DNA from: Tepidanaerobacter syntrophicus
GTDB lineage: Bacteria > Bacillota > Thermosediminibacteria > Thermosediminibacterales > Tepidanaerobacteraceae
Length of the DNA stretch: 64,000 bases
Direction: 5' to 3'
NCBI RefSeq assembly: GCF_001485475.2
Contig: NZ_DF976999.1
Coordinates: 400,291-464,290 of the forward strand
Both the position numbers and the translations under genes were made by a program. The notes under the pieces are model-generated. The model was not told the origin of the DNA. It ran no database searches and was given only the letters and a program-made list of their open reading frames with translations. This document shows positions 16,043-23,675 of the stretch, in pieces; position 1 is the stretch's first letter; every line of letters starts with the position of its first letter.

Positions 16043-16258
16043 ATGGATAAAAGCCTGGAACTTATTTTCAAGAACCAAGCAGGCAAAAATGCCAGAATGT
16101 CAATGCAGGATCCTAAAGACGACCTTACGGCCGACCAGGTTCAGTCACTGATGGACAGTATCTTGGAGAAAAACATCTTTGAGACTACCGGCGGCGACTT
16201 GGTTGAAGCGGTAGGGGCCCGCCTCATCCAAAAAGAAGTTATTGACCTTATAGGTTAA
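16043..16258 (+). CDS. DUF2922-family small protein
   Basis: A 71-aa protein matching the DUF2922 pattern: an N-terminal strand (LELIFKNQAGKNARMSM), a short turn, then LTADQVQSLMDSILEKNIF and a C-terminal helix. It resembles DUF1659 in fold outline and length, so the two may be distant paralogues that pair. It is preceded by GGGAGG, 34 nt after the DUF1659 stop. Function is unknown. Confidence 0.85.
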   Translation: MDKSLELIFKNQAGKNARMSMQDPKDDLTADQVQSLMDSILEKNIFETTGGDLVEAVGARLIQKEVIDLIG

Positions 16259-16332
16259 TTTTAAGACTTTGGCCGGGTACGAAACAGTATCCGGCCACAC
16301 CTTTATAGGCCTTTACAGGAAGGAGGATTTTT

Positions 16333-16479
16333 ATGGATGAAATAGTAGCTCAAGTGGCAAATGTGGGTTTCCCCATTGCGATTTCCATATACCTTTTGGT
16401 TAGAGTGGAAGCTAAGATCGAAAGCCTTACCTTGAGCATATATGAGCTTGCTAAAGTAATCGAGGGTATGAAAAATTAG
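16333..16479 (+). CDS. YvrJ-family small membrane protein
   Basis: A 48-aa protein: MDEIVAQVANVGFPIAISIY is the YvrJ signature, followed by a hydrophobic stretch and an amphipathic helix (KIESLTLSIYELAKVI). The single membrane helix and short tail resemble small holin-like proteins, and the next gene is a peptidoglycan amidase, so a holin-like export role is a reasonable guess only. AGGAGG lies 7 nt upstream of the ATG. Confidence 0.85.
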   Translation: MDEIVAQVANVGFPIAISIYLLVRVEAKIESLTLSIYELAKVIEGMKN

Positions 16480-16498
16480 AGAAAGGAAGTGTTTTGAT

Positions 16499-17029
16499 TT
16501 GGAAAGAATTTATCCAAGATTCATAGTTATACATCACACAGCAGGTTTTGACTCATCTGCCCTTACAATAGACGGATATCACAGGGCAAGAGGTTTTGGG
16601 GTAGAGGTATCATCCCCTGCCGGCTTAGTAAAAGAGTATGTAAAAAGGGGTTTTAAAAAGACGCAGGCCGGAGTTATGGTAAGTATTGGGTATCACTACC
16701 TGATAAGGGCAGCAGGCGATGTGGAAAAAGGCAGGCCGGATTTTGTGCGTGGAGCTCACTGTACAGCCCTAGGTATGAACTTTAAGTCTATCGGCATAGC
16801 CCTTACCGGCAATTTTGATTCCGTGGACAATCCAGATGGCAGGAAGGGGCACAAGGCGCCTACATCAGCACAGATATCCTCTCTTCGGGCGCTGCTGGCC
16901 CACCTTATAAAAATATATCAGATTCCCGAGTCTTGCATCCTTCGGCATAAGGATGTAAAAGGGGCTGCAACTAGGTGTCCCGGCGATAGATTTTGGCTGG
17001 GCCCCGGAAATTATGGTATTTTGACTTGA
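16499..17029 (+). CDS. N-acetylmuramoyl-L-alanine amidase (Amidase_2 / PGRP fold)
   Basis: A zinc amidase that cuts the MurNAc-L-Ala bond of peptidoglycan. The 176-aa protein is a single domain without a signal peptide. Zinc ligands are visible as H12 or H13 (FIVIHHTAG), H150 (LRHKDV) and C160 (RCPGDRF). IGYHYLI and GIALTGNF are also conserved. The start is TTG at 16499 after GAAAGGAAG. The lack of a signal peptide and the YvrJ neighbour recall phage lysis cassettes, but no other phage genes are near. Confidence 0.88.
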   Translation: MERIYPRFIVIHHTAGFDSSALTIDGYHRARGFGVEVSSPAGLVKEYVKRGFKKTQAGVMVSIGYHYLIRAAGDVEKGRPDFVRGAHCTALGMNFKSIGIALTGNFDSVDNPDGRKGHKAPTSAQISSLRALLAHLIKIYQIPESCILRHKDVKGAATRCPGDRFWLGPGNYGILT

Positions 17030-17115
17030 CATTTGAGCCGAAGTTCACATATAATGGATTTGTTTCCTTTTACAAAATTTTTCGAACAAAAGACTTTCAT
17101 AATGGAGGGAGCTAA

Positions 17116-17718
17116 TTGGATGCAAAGGACATTATACAACGTAAGGTTGCAGCATTGCTGCCGATTTATGACAGAGGAAACGTTACAATATTTATTGCCG
17201 GAGATGGTGAAAAAATAGTAATCAGAAAGACCTGCAAAACAGTTTTAAAAACCCTTGCCCACTGCCGTAACGTAGACCTTGTGGCAGCAAGAAAAAATTG
17301 TGGTAAAGTATTAAACAAAAAACTTCAGGTTCCAATTCCTCTAACGCCAAAAACACTGCTGATACCGGTAAAATTTAGGGAAAAACCCCTGGGTAAAAAC
17401 GATGGAGCACTGGGGTATCTGAATTTTTTCCAAATTAAAGAGGTAAATGAAGCAAAAAACAGAAAATGTATAGTAAGCTTTTACAATGGCGTAAAACTCA
17501 AAGTACCGATTACCTGTGAAACAATGAAAGAATACCTAAAGAACGCCAGAATTGTGGAAAGAATTTTTTTAAAACGCGATATTCCAGAGCGCGACAGTGT
17601 GATGACGTCTAAGGAAAGGCCGGCCGAAATTATTTATGAGTGTATATGCACTGAAACAAGAAATGCAGTAGAGGAATTTTTAAACGAAACTTTTGCAGGA
17701 ATTCCACCTTTTCGGTGA
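17116..17718 (+). CDS. ComK-like protein (possible competence transcription factor homologue)
   Basis: A 200-aa protein that I match by eye to ComK. The order and spacing of several segments agree with Bacillus subtilis ComK: HCRN...ARKNCGKVL (50-65, compare SCRFF...GRKAGTYEV), a Pro-rich PIPLTP then a hydrophobic LLIPV strand (74-85), ALGYLNFFQIKEV (98-110, compare GWISHVHVKEF), VSFYNGVKLKVPI (120-132, compare VTFSNGKTMELPI). ComK binds AT-boxes and drives competence genes. The start is TTG 17116, with GGAGGG 6 nt upstream. The assignment needs a profile search; DNA-binding function is inference. Confidence 0.55.
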   Translation: MDAKDIIQRKVAALLPIYDRGNVTIFIAGDGEKIVIRKTCKTVLKTLAHCRNVDLVAARKNCGKVLNKKLQVPIPLTPKTLLIPVKFREKPLGKNDGALGYLNFFQIKEVNEAKNRKCIVSFYNGVKLKVPITCETMKEYLKNARIVERIFLKRDIPERDSVMTSKERPAEIIYECICTETRNAVEEFLNETFAGIPPFR

Positions 17719-17726
17719 AAAGACTT

Positions 17727-17757
17727 GGTCAGAGAAAATTATTGACTTTCTCTGACC
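17727..17757 (-). promoter_or_regulatory. CtsR operator overlapping the clpB promoter
   Basis: Read on the minus strand, 17757-17741 is GGTCAGA-GAA-AGTCAAT, which matches the CtsR heptad direct repeat (RGTCAAA-N3-RGTCAAA). A further GGTCAGA half-site on the plus strand begins at 17727, making an 11-bp inverted repeat with 17747-17757. CtsR represses class III heat-shock genes and its site typically overlaps the -35 region, as here. The inverted repeat could also act as a weak end signal for the ComK-like gene. Confidence 0.7.
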
Positions 17758-17770
17758 TTTGTAGTAGAAT
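17742..17770 (+). promoter_or_regulatory. SigA promoter of clpB
   Basis: TTGACT (17742-17747), a 17-nt spacer and TAGAAT (17765-17770). It sits 41 nt before the chosen clpB start and overlaps the CtsR box, so repressor binding would block RNA polymerase. Confidence 0.75.
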
Positions 17771-17811
17771 GATTGTAGTAATATTTAGAAGAAAGGACGG
17801 TGGCGGTTATT

Positions 17812-20403
17812 ATGGATCTTAGTAAATACACCCAAAAGTCGCAAGAGGCTATAATGGATGCTCAAAATCTTGCAGTAGAGCATCATCACCAAGAGCTAAA
17901 CTCAAAGCATTTGCTTTATGCCCTTGTATTTCAGAAAGACGGAATTGTCCCTAAGATTATAGAAAAAGCCGGCGCCAATATAAATCAAGTAAAATCACTT
18001 GCCGAGGACCTTATAAAGAAAATACCGGTGGTTCACGGCTACGACGGCCCGCTGACCATGAGCACTAATCTTGCAAGAGTGTTCGTGCGGGCAGAAAAAG
18101 AAGCGCAGAATATGAAAGACGAGTATGTAAGCGTGGAGCACTTGCTGCTAGCGCTGCTGGAAGAAGGAGATGCTGATGTAAAAGACGCCCTTCGAAAGGC
18201 AGGACTTGACAGGGTAAATATACTTTCGGGCTTGAAAAAGGTTCGGGGCGGTCAGCAGGTTACAAGTGAAAATCCGGAGGCTACTTACAATGCCCTGGAA
18301 AAATACGGTAGAGACCTTACACAGCTTGCTCGGGAAGGCAAACTGGATCCGGTTATAGGAAGAGACGACGAAATAAGACGGGTTATCGAAATACTGTCCC
18401 GGCGCACCAAGAACAATCCTGTTCTCATAGGCGAAGCCGGTGTAGGTAAGACCGCTATTGTAGAAGGGCTTGCCCGGCGAATTGTGGCAGGCGACGTGCC
18501 GGAAGGCCTTAAAGACAAAAAGATAATCGCACTGGATATGGGCTCCCTTATTGCAGGCGCAAAATACAGAGGAGAATTTGAAGAAAGACTAAAGGCGGTA
18601 TTAAAAGAAGTCCAGGATTCAAACGGTCAGATAATACTGTTTATAGATGAGCTGCACACAGTGGTTGGGGCAGGAGCTGCCGAAGGTGCCCTGGATGCAG
18701 GAAATATCTTAAAGCCGCTGCTAGCTCGAGGCGAACTGAGAGTTATCGGTGCAACCACTATCGACGAATATAGAAAGTATATCGAAAAAGACGCAGCATT
18801 AGAGCGCAGGTTCCAGCCTGTTATGGTTAATCCTCCCTCTGTGGAAGAGACCATATCAATACTCCGCGGCCTTAAAGAAAGATACGAGGTATATCATGGC
18901 GTTAGAATAAAAGACAGCGCCATAGTGGCTGCCGCAGTGCTTTCTGACAGATATATAACCGACAGGTTCCTGCCGGATAAAGCCATAGACTTGATAGATG
19001 AAGCCGCCGCAAGACTGCGCACAGAAATAGACAGCATGCCGGTGGAGCTTGACGAAATAAAGAGGAAAATCATCCAACTTCAAATAGAAGAAGCGGCTCT
19101 TAAAAAGGAAAAAGACGAGGCATCTTTAAAGAGACTTGAAAAAATACAGGAAGAGATGCAGGAACTTCAGAAAGAGTTTGACAGATTAACCGAAATCTGG
19201 CAAAAAGAAAAAGAAGAAATCGAAAGAATTCACAAGATAAAATCAGAAATCGAGAAAGTGAAACTGGAAATCGAGAAAGCCGAGCGAGAGTATGATTTAA
19301 ATAAAGTAGCAGAACTGAAATTCGGCAAATTAAACGAACTGGAAAGACAGCTTAGAGCCGAAGAAGAAGCTATAAAGCAAAGAAGAGAAAAAGGCGGAGG
19401 CCTTTTGAAAGAAGAAGTAGATGAAGAAGAAATAGCAAGAGTTGTAAGCCAGTGGACGGGGATTCCCGTGGATAAACTTCTGCAGGGTGAAAAGGAGAAA
19501 CTTCTGCATCTGGAAGAAATTCTGCACCGCAGGGTTGTAGGGCAGGATGAGGCTGTTAAAGCTGTTGCAGATGCTATTATCCGTGCAAGAGCCGGTATAA
19601 AGGATCCGAGACGGCCTATAGGAAGCTTCATATTCTTAGGCCCCACAGGCGTAGGCAAGACCGAACTTGCAAAAGCACTGGCAGAAGCCTTGTTCGATGA
19701 TGAGCGAAATATTATCAGAATCGATATGTCCGAGTATATGGAAAAGCACTCAGTCTCAAGGCTTATCGGCGCTCCTCCGGGATATGTAGGCTACGAGGAA
19801 GGCGGACAGCTTACCGAAGCAGTTCGCACCCATCCGTATTCAGTAATACTTTTTGATGAAATAGAAAAAGCCCACAGCGACGTGTTCAACGTGCTGCTGC
19901 AAATCCTCGACGACGGAAGGCTTACTGACGGTAAAGGCCGGACAGTTGATTTTAGAAACACAGTGCTTATAATGACATCTAACATCGGCAGTCAGGAAAT
20001 CCTCGAATTCCAGGCTTCCGGTAACAAGAACTTTGCAGAAATAAAAGAAAAGGTTATGGGTCTCTTGAGACTCTACTTCAAGCCTGAATTCATAAACCGT
20101 GTTGATGAGATAATAGTGTTCCATCCGCTAGAACCGGAGCATGTAGAAAAGATAGCAGAACTTTTGCTCAGCAATTTTGCAAAACGAGTAAAAGAAACGG
20201 CAGGCATCGAACTTACCTGGTCAGATAAGACCATAAAATACCTGGCCAAGAAAGGCTTCGATCCGCTGTATGGCGCACGGCCTCTAAAGAGACTGATTCA
20301 GCAAGAAATTGAGACACCGCTTAGCCGCAAGATAATCGCCGGAGTAAAACCCGGAGAAGTTGTAAATGTAGACGAGATCTTAAACCTTGGCGTAAAGGTA
20401 TAA
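17812..20403 (+). CDS. clpB: ATP-dependent disaggregase ClpB
   Basis: A hexameric AAA+ chaperone that pulls proteins out of heat-made aggregates with DnaK. It has an N-terminal Clp_N repeat domain (about 1-145), AAA module 1 with Walker A GEAGVGKT (207-214), a long coiled-coil middle domain (about 395-525) that identifies ClpB rather than ClpC, AAA module 2 with GPTGVGKT (610-617) and a C-terminal small domain. I start it at ATG 17812 ([14 protein letters not shown], aligned with the family start, GGTGG 7 nt upstream). A GTG at 17800 is only 2 nt from AGGA. Its promoter carries a CtsR box. Confidence 0.95.
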   Translation: MDLSKYTQKSQEAIMDAQNLAVEHHHQELNSKHLLYALVFQKDGIVPKIIEKAGANINQVKSLAEDLIKKIPVVHGYDGPLTMSTNLARVFVRAEKEAQNMKDEYVSVEHLLLALLEEGDADVKDALRKAGLDRVNILSGLKKVRGGQQVTSENPEATYNALEKYGRDLTQLAREGKLDPVIGRDDEIRRVIEILSRRTKNNPVLIGEAGVGKTAIVEGLARRIVAGDVPEGLKDKKIIALDMGSLIAGAKYRGEFEERLKAVLKEVQDSNGQIILFIDELHTVVGAGAAEGALDAGNILKPLLARGELRVIGATTIDEYRKYIEKDAALERRFQPVMVNPPSVEETISILRGLKERYEVYHGVRIKDSAIVAAAVLSDRYITDRFLPDKAIDLIDEAAARLRTEIDSMPVELDEIKRKIIQLQIEEAALKKEKDEASLKRLEKIQEEMQELQKEFDRLTEIWQKEKEEIERIHKIKSEIEKVKLEIEKAEREYDLNKVAELKFGKLNELERQLRAEEEAIKQRREKGGGLLKEEVDEEEIARVVSQWTGIPVDKLLQGEKEKLLHLEEILHRRVVGQDEAVKAVADAIIRARAGIKDPRRPIGSFIFLGPTGVGKTELAKALAEALFDDERNIIRIDMSEYMEKHSVSRLIGAPPGYVGYEEGGQLTEAVRTHPYSVILFDEIEKAHSDVFNVLLQILDDGRLTDGKGRTVDFRNTVLIMTSNIGSQEILEFQASGNKNFAEIKEKVMGLLRLYFKPEFINRVDEIIVFHPLEPEHVEKIAELLLSNFAKRVKETAGIELTWSDKTIKYLAKKGFDPLYGARPLKRLIQQEIETPLSRKIIAGVKPGEVVNVDEILNLGVKV

Positions 20404-20424
20404 TACACACACAGCAGAACACAC

Positions 20425-20490
20425 AGAACACAGAGACCAGCTAACCAGAACACAGAGACCAGCTAACCAGAACACAGAGACCAGCTAACC
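20425..20490 (+). repeat. Three tandem copies of a 22-bp repeat
   Basis: Three perfect adjacent copies (20425-20446, 20447-20468, 20469-20490) containing CACAGAGACCAGCTAAC. There is no unique sequence between them, so it is not a CRISPR. The same word occurs inverted at 22198-22216, beyond the IS110 element. Partial AACACAG copies lie on both sides. Confidence 0.9.
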
Positions 20491-20500
20491 ACAAACACAG

Positions 20501-20547
20501 AGGGACGGTTCTTTTGTGTTGTCTGACAACACAAAAGAACCGTCCCT
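20501..20547. repeat. 47-bp perfect palindrome of the AGGGACGGTTC family
   Basis: A 23-bp left arm (20501-20523, beginning AGGGACGGTTCTTTTG) and its exact complement (20525-20547) are separated by one base. It follows the 22-bp tandem repeat. The related word AGGGACGGTTC reappears at 63864-63874 and, with one change and inverted, at 22233-22243. It may end clpB transcription, but no U-run follows. Such perfect hairpins are typical IS110 insertion targets. Confidence 0.9.
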
Positions 20548-20623
20548 TGTAATATGAGATAGAAGGGTTATCCATTTTTTAATGCAGCAAAACCCGAATA
20601 TTAGCTTTCTAGTATAGTATAAT

Positions 20624-20820
20624 GTTTTTGAAGGATATTAATGCAACCGTCCCAGGGAAGATTTTTTCTATACCCGGCACAAAGACTATTAATCCATTTC
20701 AAAAAGTATATACGTTTTGGCTGGTTGGGATTTGCTTATTCCCGCTTAACGTGCAAGGCTGTAAACTTTGGCAGCGAAATGGATGATCCTTCTACAATAT
20801 TTGTTTGGGGGTTGGTTTTT
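20624..20820 (+). ncRNA. Candidate bridge RNA region of the IS110 element
   Basis: This non-coding stretch lies between a TATAAT (20618-20623) and the transposase start. In the IS110 group the left non-coding end encodes a structured bridge RNA that pairs with target and donor DNA. I see G/C-rich blocks able to fold (for example near 20645-20690 and 20715-20780) but did not derive a firm structure. The call rests on position and family knowledge. Confidence 0.3.
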
Positions 20821-22077
20821 ATGAATAATGTTAACCCTGTAGTTGGTGTCGATGTAGCTAAAGATTTTTGCTACTACTGTGTTCTTTCTCCTGATGGCAA
20901 AAAATATTTGGAGCCATTTAAAGCATTTAACACAAAAGAGGGATTGGATTTTGTCTTAGAAAAATTAAAAAAGGTGGAGAAGGCTTTTAAAAATAGGCCA
21001 GTAATCGTCTTGGAATCCACCGGACACTATTCTACACGCCTAGTCCACTTATTTGGTAAGAATGAGTTTGAAGTATTTTTAGTTAATCCACTTCAATCTC
21101 ATTCTATCAAAAATTCTTCGATTCGAAAAGTAAAAAATGATAAAGCAGATGCAGAAGAATTGGCCAGGCTTTATTTCGTTTGTGATTTACAGCAGCATCG
21201 CCCCTTTGATGATTCTATAGCAAATCTTAAGGTATTGTCCAGGGCTTACTTTTCATTGTCGGAACAAAGGATAAGTATGCTAAATCAGTTAACAGCTGCT
21301 GTTGATCAAGTTTTGCCGGGCTTTACAAGGATTTTTAACATTTCTTCCAAGACTTGTGTTGAACTGCTTGCAAGATATTCTTCTCCGGATGCGCTTTTAA
21401 GCTCGCCTAAGGAGGATGTTGCAAGCTTAATTCGTTCTTGCTCCAGAAGGTCTTTAAAATATGCTCTAGATAAGTACCAGTTGCTTATTCAATGCGCAAA
21501 AGATGCTAAAGAAACCGGAATAACTTTAAGTGCTCTGTATGATGTCATCTGTATTTACGCTCAAAACTTAAAGTATTTAAACGATAAGCTTACAGAGCTA
21601 GATGAGATGATTCAAAGGCTTGCAATTACCATACCTGAGGTTTCTTTAATCAGCAGTATTCCGGGCTTTGGTAAAAGGCTGTCATCTGTTATTGTAAGCG
21701 AGGTTGGCGATATCAGCCGGTTTAATAACGCTAAACAATTGGTGGCTTATTGCGGCATTGATCCAAGTGTCAAACAATCAGGAAATTTTGTTGGAACTAA
21801 AAATAAATTTACCAAGAGGGGCTCTGCCTATATACGCAAGGCTCTTTATATTGCGGCCACTATATCCGTTAGAAAAGATTCCAAAGCAAGATGCGTTAAT
21901 CCGGTTATCTATGACTATTACCAAAAGAAGATCAAGTCTAAACCTAAAAAACAAGCTTTAGGCGCAGTAATGAATAAGCTGGTTAGAATAATATTTTCGG
22001 TTCTTAAAAACAAGCATCCGTTTGTTATGATTACTCCTGAAGAACAAATTAAGCTTTACCGTTCAAAAGCTGCTTAA
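20821..22077 (+). CDS. IS110-family DEDD transposase/recombinase
   Basis: A 418-aa, apparently intact enzyme. The N-terminal RuvC-like domain has the tetrad D11 (GVDVAKDF), E65 (VLESTGHY), D107 and D110 (KNDKADAEELA), with the spacing of the well-studied IS621 enzyme. The C-terminal domain (Transposase_20) has SSIPGFGKRLSS and PSVKQSGNF with the conserved nucleophile Ser (S320). The start is ATG 20821, preceded by GGGGG and matching the family N-terminus. The frame stays open for 60 more codons upstream, but that part lacks homology and lies where a bridge RNA is expected. Confidence 0.93.
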   Translation: MNNVNPVVGVDVAKDFCYYCVLSPDGKKYLEPFKAFNTKEGLDFVLEKLKKVEKAFKNRPVIVLESTGHYSTRLVHLFGKNEFEVFLVNPLQSHSIKNSSIRKVKNDKADAEELARLYFVCDLQQHRPFDDSIANLKVLSRAYFSLSEQRISMLNQLTAAVDQVLPGFTRIFNISSKTCVELLARYSSPDALLSSPKEDVASLIRSCSRRSLKYALDKYQLLIQCAKDAKETGITLSALYDVICIYAQNLKYLNDKLTELDEMIQRLAITIPEVSLISSIPGFGKRLSSVIVSEVGDISRFNNAKQLVAYCGIDPSVKQSGNFVGTKNKFTKRGSAYIRKALYIAATISVRKDSKARCVNPVIYDYYQKKIKSKPKKQALGAVMNKLVRIIFSVLKNKHPFVMITPEEQIKLYRSKAA

Positions 22078-22197
22078 ATTATGATGTTAAATGCGAATAT
22101 TTTTCCTTGCCTTTGTAAAAATGTTTGTTATTTTTAAAGGCTTCTTTGTTATACCTATTTTTCTTAGAATTTATTTTTAAAAAATGACTTGACTTTA

Positions 22198-22252
22198 GTT
22201 AGCTGGTCTCTGTGTTTGTTCTCAGTGGTCTCGAACCGTCCCCCTGTGTTCT
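22198..22252 (-). repeat. Inverted copy of the left repeat cluster, right of IS110
   Basis: 22198-22216 is the reverse complement of the 22-bp tandem unit core, and 22230-22252 is the reverse complement of AGAACACAGGGGGACGGTTC, related to the left palindrome. Between them lies CTCAGTGGTCTCGAACC, shared with the repeat at 63861-63886. The element is therefore bracketed by inverted members of one repeat family. Confidence 0.85.
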
Positions 22253-22312
22253 TCTCTCGCTCCTCTGTGTTCTCCTTTCTCTTCTTCTCCTTCTCCCTCT
22301 CTTGTCCTCTTC
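22253..22312. repeat. Polypyrimidine low-complexity tract
   Basis: A stretch made almost wholly of C and T (CTTCTCC-like words) between the repeat cluster and the 3' end of mgsA. On the mgsA strand it is polypurine. I see no gene in it. Confidence 0.7.
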
Positions 22313-22714
22313 TCATGTGGGGTTAACCACTTTCCTCCAGTCCAGATCTCCTCTCATGAGGCCTTTTATAAGAATTTCTGCGGTGGCAATGTTTGTTGCG
22401 AGGGGCACGTTGTGAACATCGCATACTCTCATAAGTGCATTTATATCAGGTTCGTGGGGCTGAGCGGTTAAGGGGTCTCTTAAAAAGATTACCATGTCAA
22501 TCTTTTCACTTGCTACCATGCCGCCTATCTGCTGATCTCCGCCTAACGGCCCTGACTGGACGCGGTTTACTTGTAATCCCGTGGCTTCCATTATCTTCTT
22601 GCCTGTGGTTCCGGTTGCAAAAAGAATGTGGTCTTTTAGAATGTCTTGATAAGCTATTGCAAACTCGATCATTCTCTCTTTTTTTGCATCATGTGCTATA
22701 AGAGCTATATTCAT
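22313..22714 (-). CDS. mgsA: Methylglyoxal synthase
   Basis: Converts dihydroxyacetone phosphate to methylglyoxal and phosphate, a bypass used when phosphorylated sugars pile up. The 133-aa protein matches the family from end to end: [10 protein letters not shown] (3-12), FATGTTGK phosphate site, [11 protein letters not shown] with catalytic D60, [14 protein letters not shown] (H87, D90) and the C-terminal NIATAE. ATG 22714 has GGAGG at 7 nt; an in-frame TTG two codons earlier is less well placed. It is 23 nt after the membrane protease gene. Confidence 0.95.
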   Translation of the reverse strand: MNIALIAHDAKKERMIEFAIAYQDILKDHILFATGTTGKKIMEATGLQVNRVQSGPLGGDQQIGGMVASEKIDMVIFLRDPLTAQPHEPDINALMRVCDVHNVPLATNIATAEILIKGLMRGDLDWRKVVNPT

Positions 22715-22737
22715 TTGCAAACCTCCGTTTTTTGTAT

Positions 22738-23565
22738 TCAGTGCGGCCGTCTGGGTTGTGATCTGCGTTCGGTTGAACCATATTCAACTGAAGGCGTGTA
22801 CTGGGTCGGCTGCGGGAATAGGTTCATTAGCTCAAATACTTCTTGCGACATATCTGTGCTGACATTTAATCCTAAGCCCTTTGCCACATCTACATTAATA
22901 GGAAAATCGTGAGTCCAAATACCCTGTGTCAAAATATCTGCAAGACTTTCTTTTTCGTCCATAGGGTGCTCGTCCGGAAGCAGGTTGATAATGCTGTTTC
23001 TCAGCTGGTTTATTGCCTTTCGTGCAACATCTGCCATTATAATTGTTTCATCGCTTATATTTGCTATTGGTTTTTGTTTCAGCACGCTTACAATAGAAGG
23101 TGCCGGATACTGCCCCAATTGAGGATCCACCGGTCCTAACATAGCATTTTTACCCATCACTATTTCGTCTGCCGCAAGAGCGATAAGAGTTCCTCCTGAC
23201 ATCGCATAGTGCGGCACATATACTGTAACCTTTCCCTTGTGAAGCTTTAAGGCTCTGGCTATCTGAAGGGCCGCCAGTGCTACTCCGCCGGGAGTGTGTA
23301 AAATCATATCTATCGGGGTATTATCATCAGTTGCCTGAATAGCTCGGATTACCCTTTCGGAATCATTTATGTCGATGTAGCGCATTACGGGGAAACCCAG
23401 AATACTCATGGTTTCTTGTCTGTGGATAAGAGTAATAACCCTTGACTTATTTTTCTCCTCAAGGCGCGCTATAAGCCTTTGGCGGGACATTCTCAGTGCT
23501 GCTTGGGTCAGCATAGGCTGCAGCGCTGAAATTATAAAAAACAACATCAGTATATCTAAAAACAT
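22738..23565 (-). CDS. Membrane-anchored ClpP-fold serine protease (SDH/SppA-like)
   Basis: A 275-aa protein with one N-terminal hydrophobic helix (1-22), then a crotonase/ClpP-fold domain of the serine dehydrogenase proteinase group (PF01972). [12 protein letters not shown] (89-100) forms the oxyanion region and S123 in [11 protein letters not shown] is the expected nucleophile. The tail is rich in Arg, Pro and Ser. Such proteins probably cut membrane or exported peptides; no substrate is known. It is the first gene of a short operon with mgsA. Confidence 0.82.
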   Translation of the reverse strand: MFLDILMLFFIISALQPMLTQAALRMSRQRLIARLEEKNKSRVITLIHRQETMSILGFPVMRYIDINDSERVIRAIQATDDNTPIDMILHTPGGVALAALQIARALKLHKGKVTVYVPHYAMSGGTLIALAADEIVMGKNAMLGPVDPQLGQYPAPSIVSVLKQKPIANISDETIIMADVARKAINQLRNSIINLLPDEHPMDEKESLADILTQGIWTHDFPINVDVAKGLGLNVSTDMSQEVFELMNLFPQPTQYTPSVEYGSTERRSQPRRPH

Positions 23566-23675
23566 ATTTTCAGCCCCTTTCTTTTCTGTCTTGGAAATAT
23601 TCTTGCTTTAATTATAACAGATATAAAGGTGCTGAGCAAAATAAATATTCAAACATATTTTAGGCTTTTCGCTTT

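Larger units (their letters stand above)
20548..22197 (+). mobile_element. IS110-family insertion sequence (ends approximate)
   Basis: The segment between the left palindrome and the right inverted repeat copy holds one DEDD transposase gene with a long leading non-coding part (about 270 nt) and a short trailing part (about 120 nt). That layout fits the IS110 subgroup, whose bridge RNA is encoded before the transposase. No terminal inverted repeats or target duplication are visible, as expected for this family, so the ends given are only the borders of the flanking repeats. Confidence 0.6.

Noticed and set aside
15778..17029. Prophage remnant
   Set aside because: Apart from the holin-like YvrJ and the amidase there are no phage structural, integrase or regulatory genes, and this cassette is known as a chromosomal cluster in Firmicutes.
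17033..17218. A 61-codon frame before the ComK-like gene
   Set aside because: It overlaps the ComK-like gene in another frame, has no ribosome site and shows no recognisable sequence.
20425..20490. Direct repeats resembling a short CRISPR array
   Set aside because: The three 22-bp copies touch each other with no spacers, no cas genes are near, and the same word recurs as part of a dispersed repeat.
20641..20820. N-terminal 60-codon extension of the IS110 transposase
   Set aside because: It has no family similarity, lies in the expected bridge RNA region, and the ATG at 20821 matches the family start with a G-rich ribosome site.
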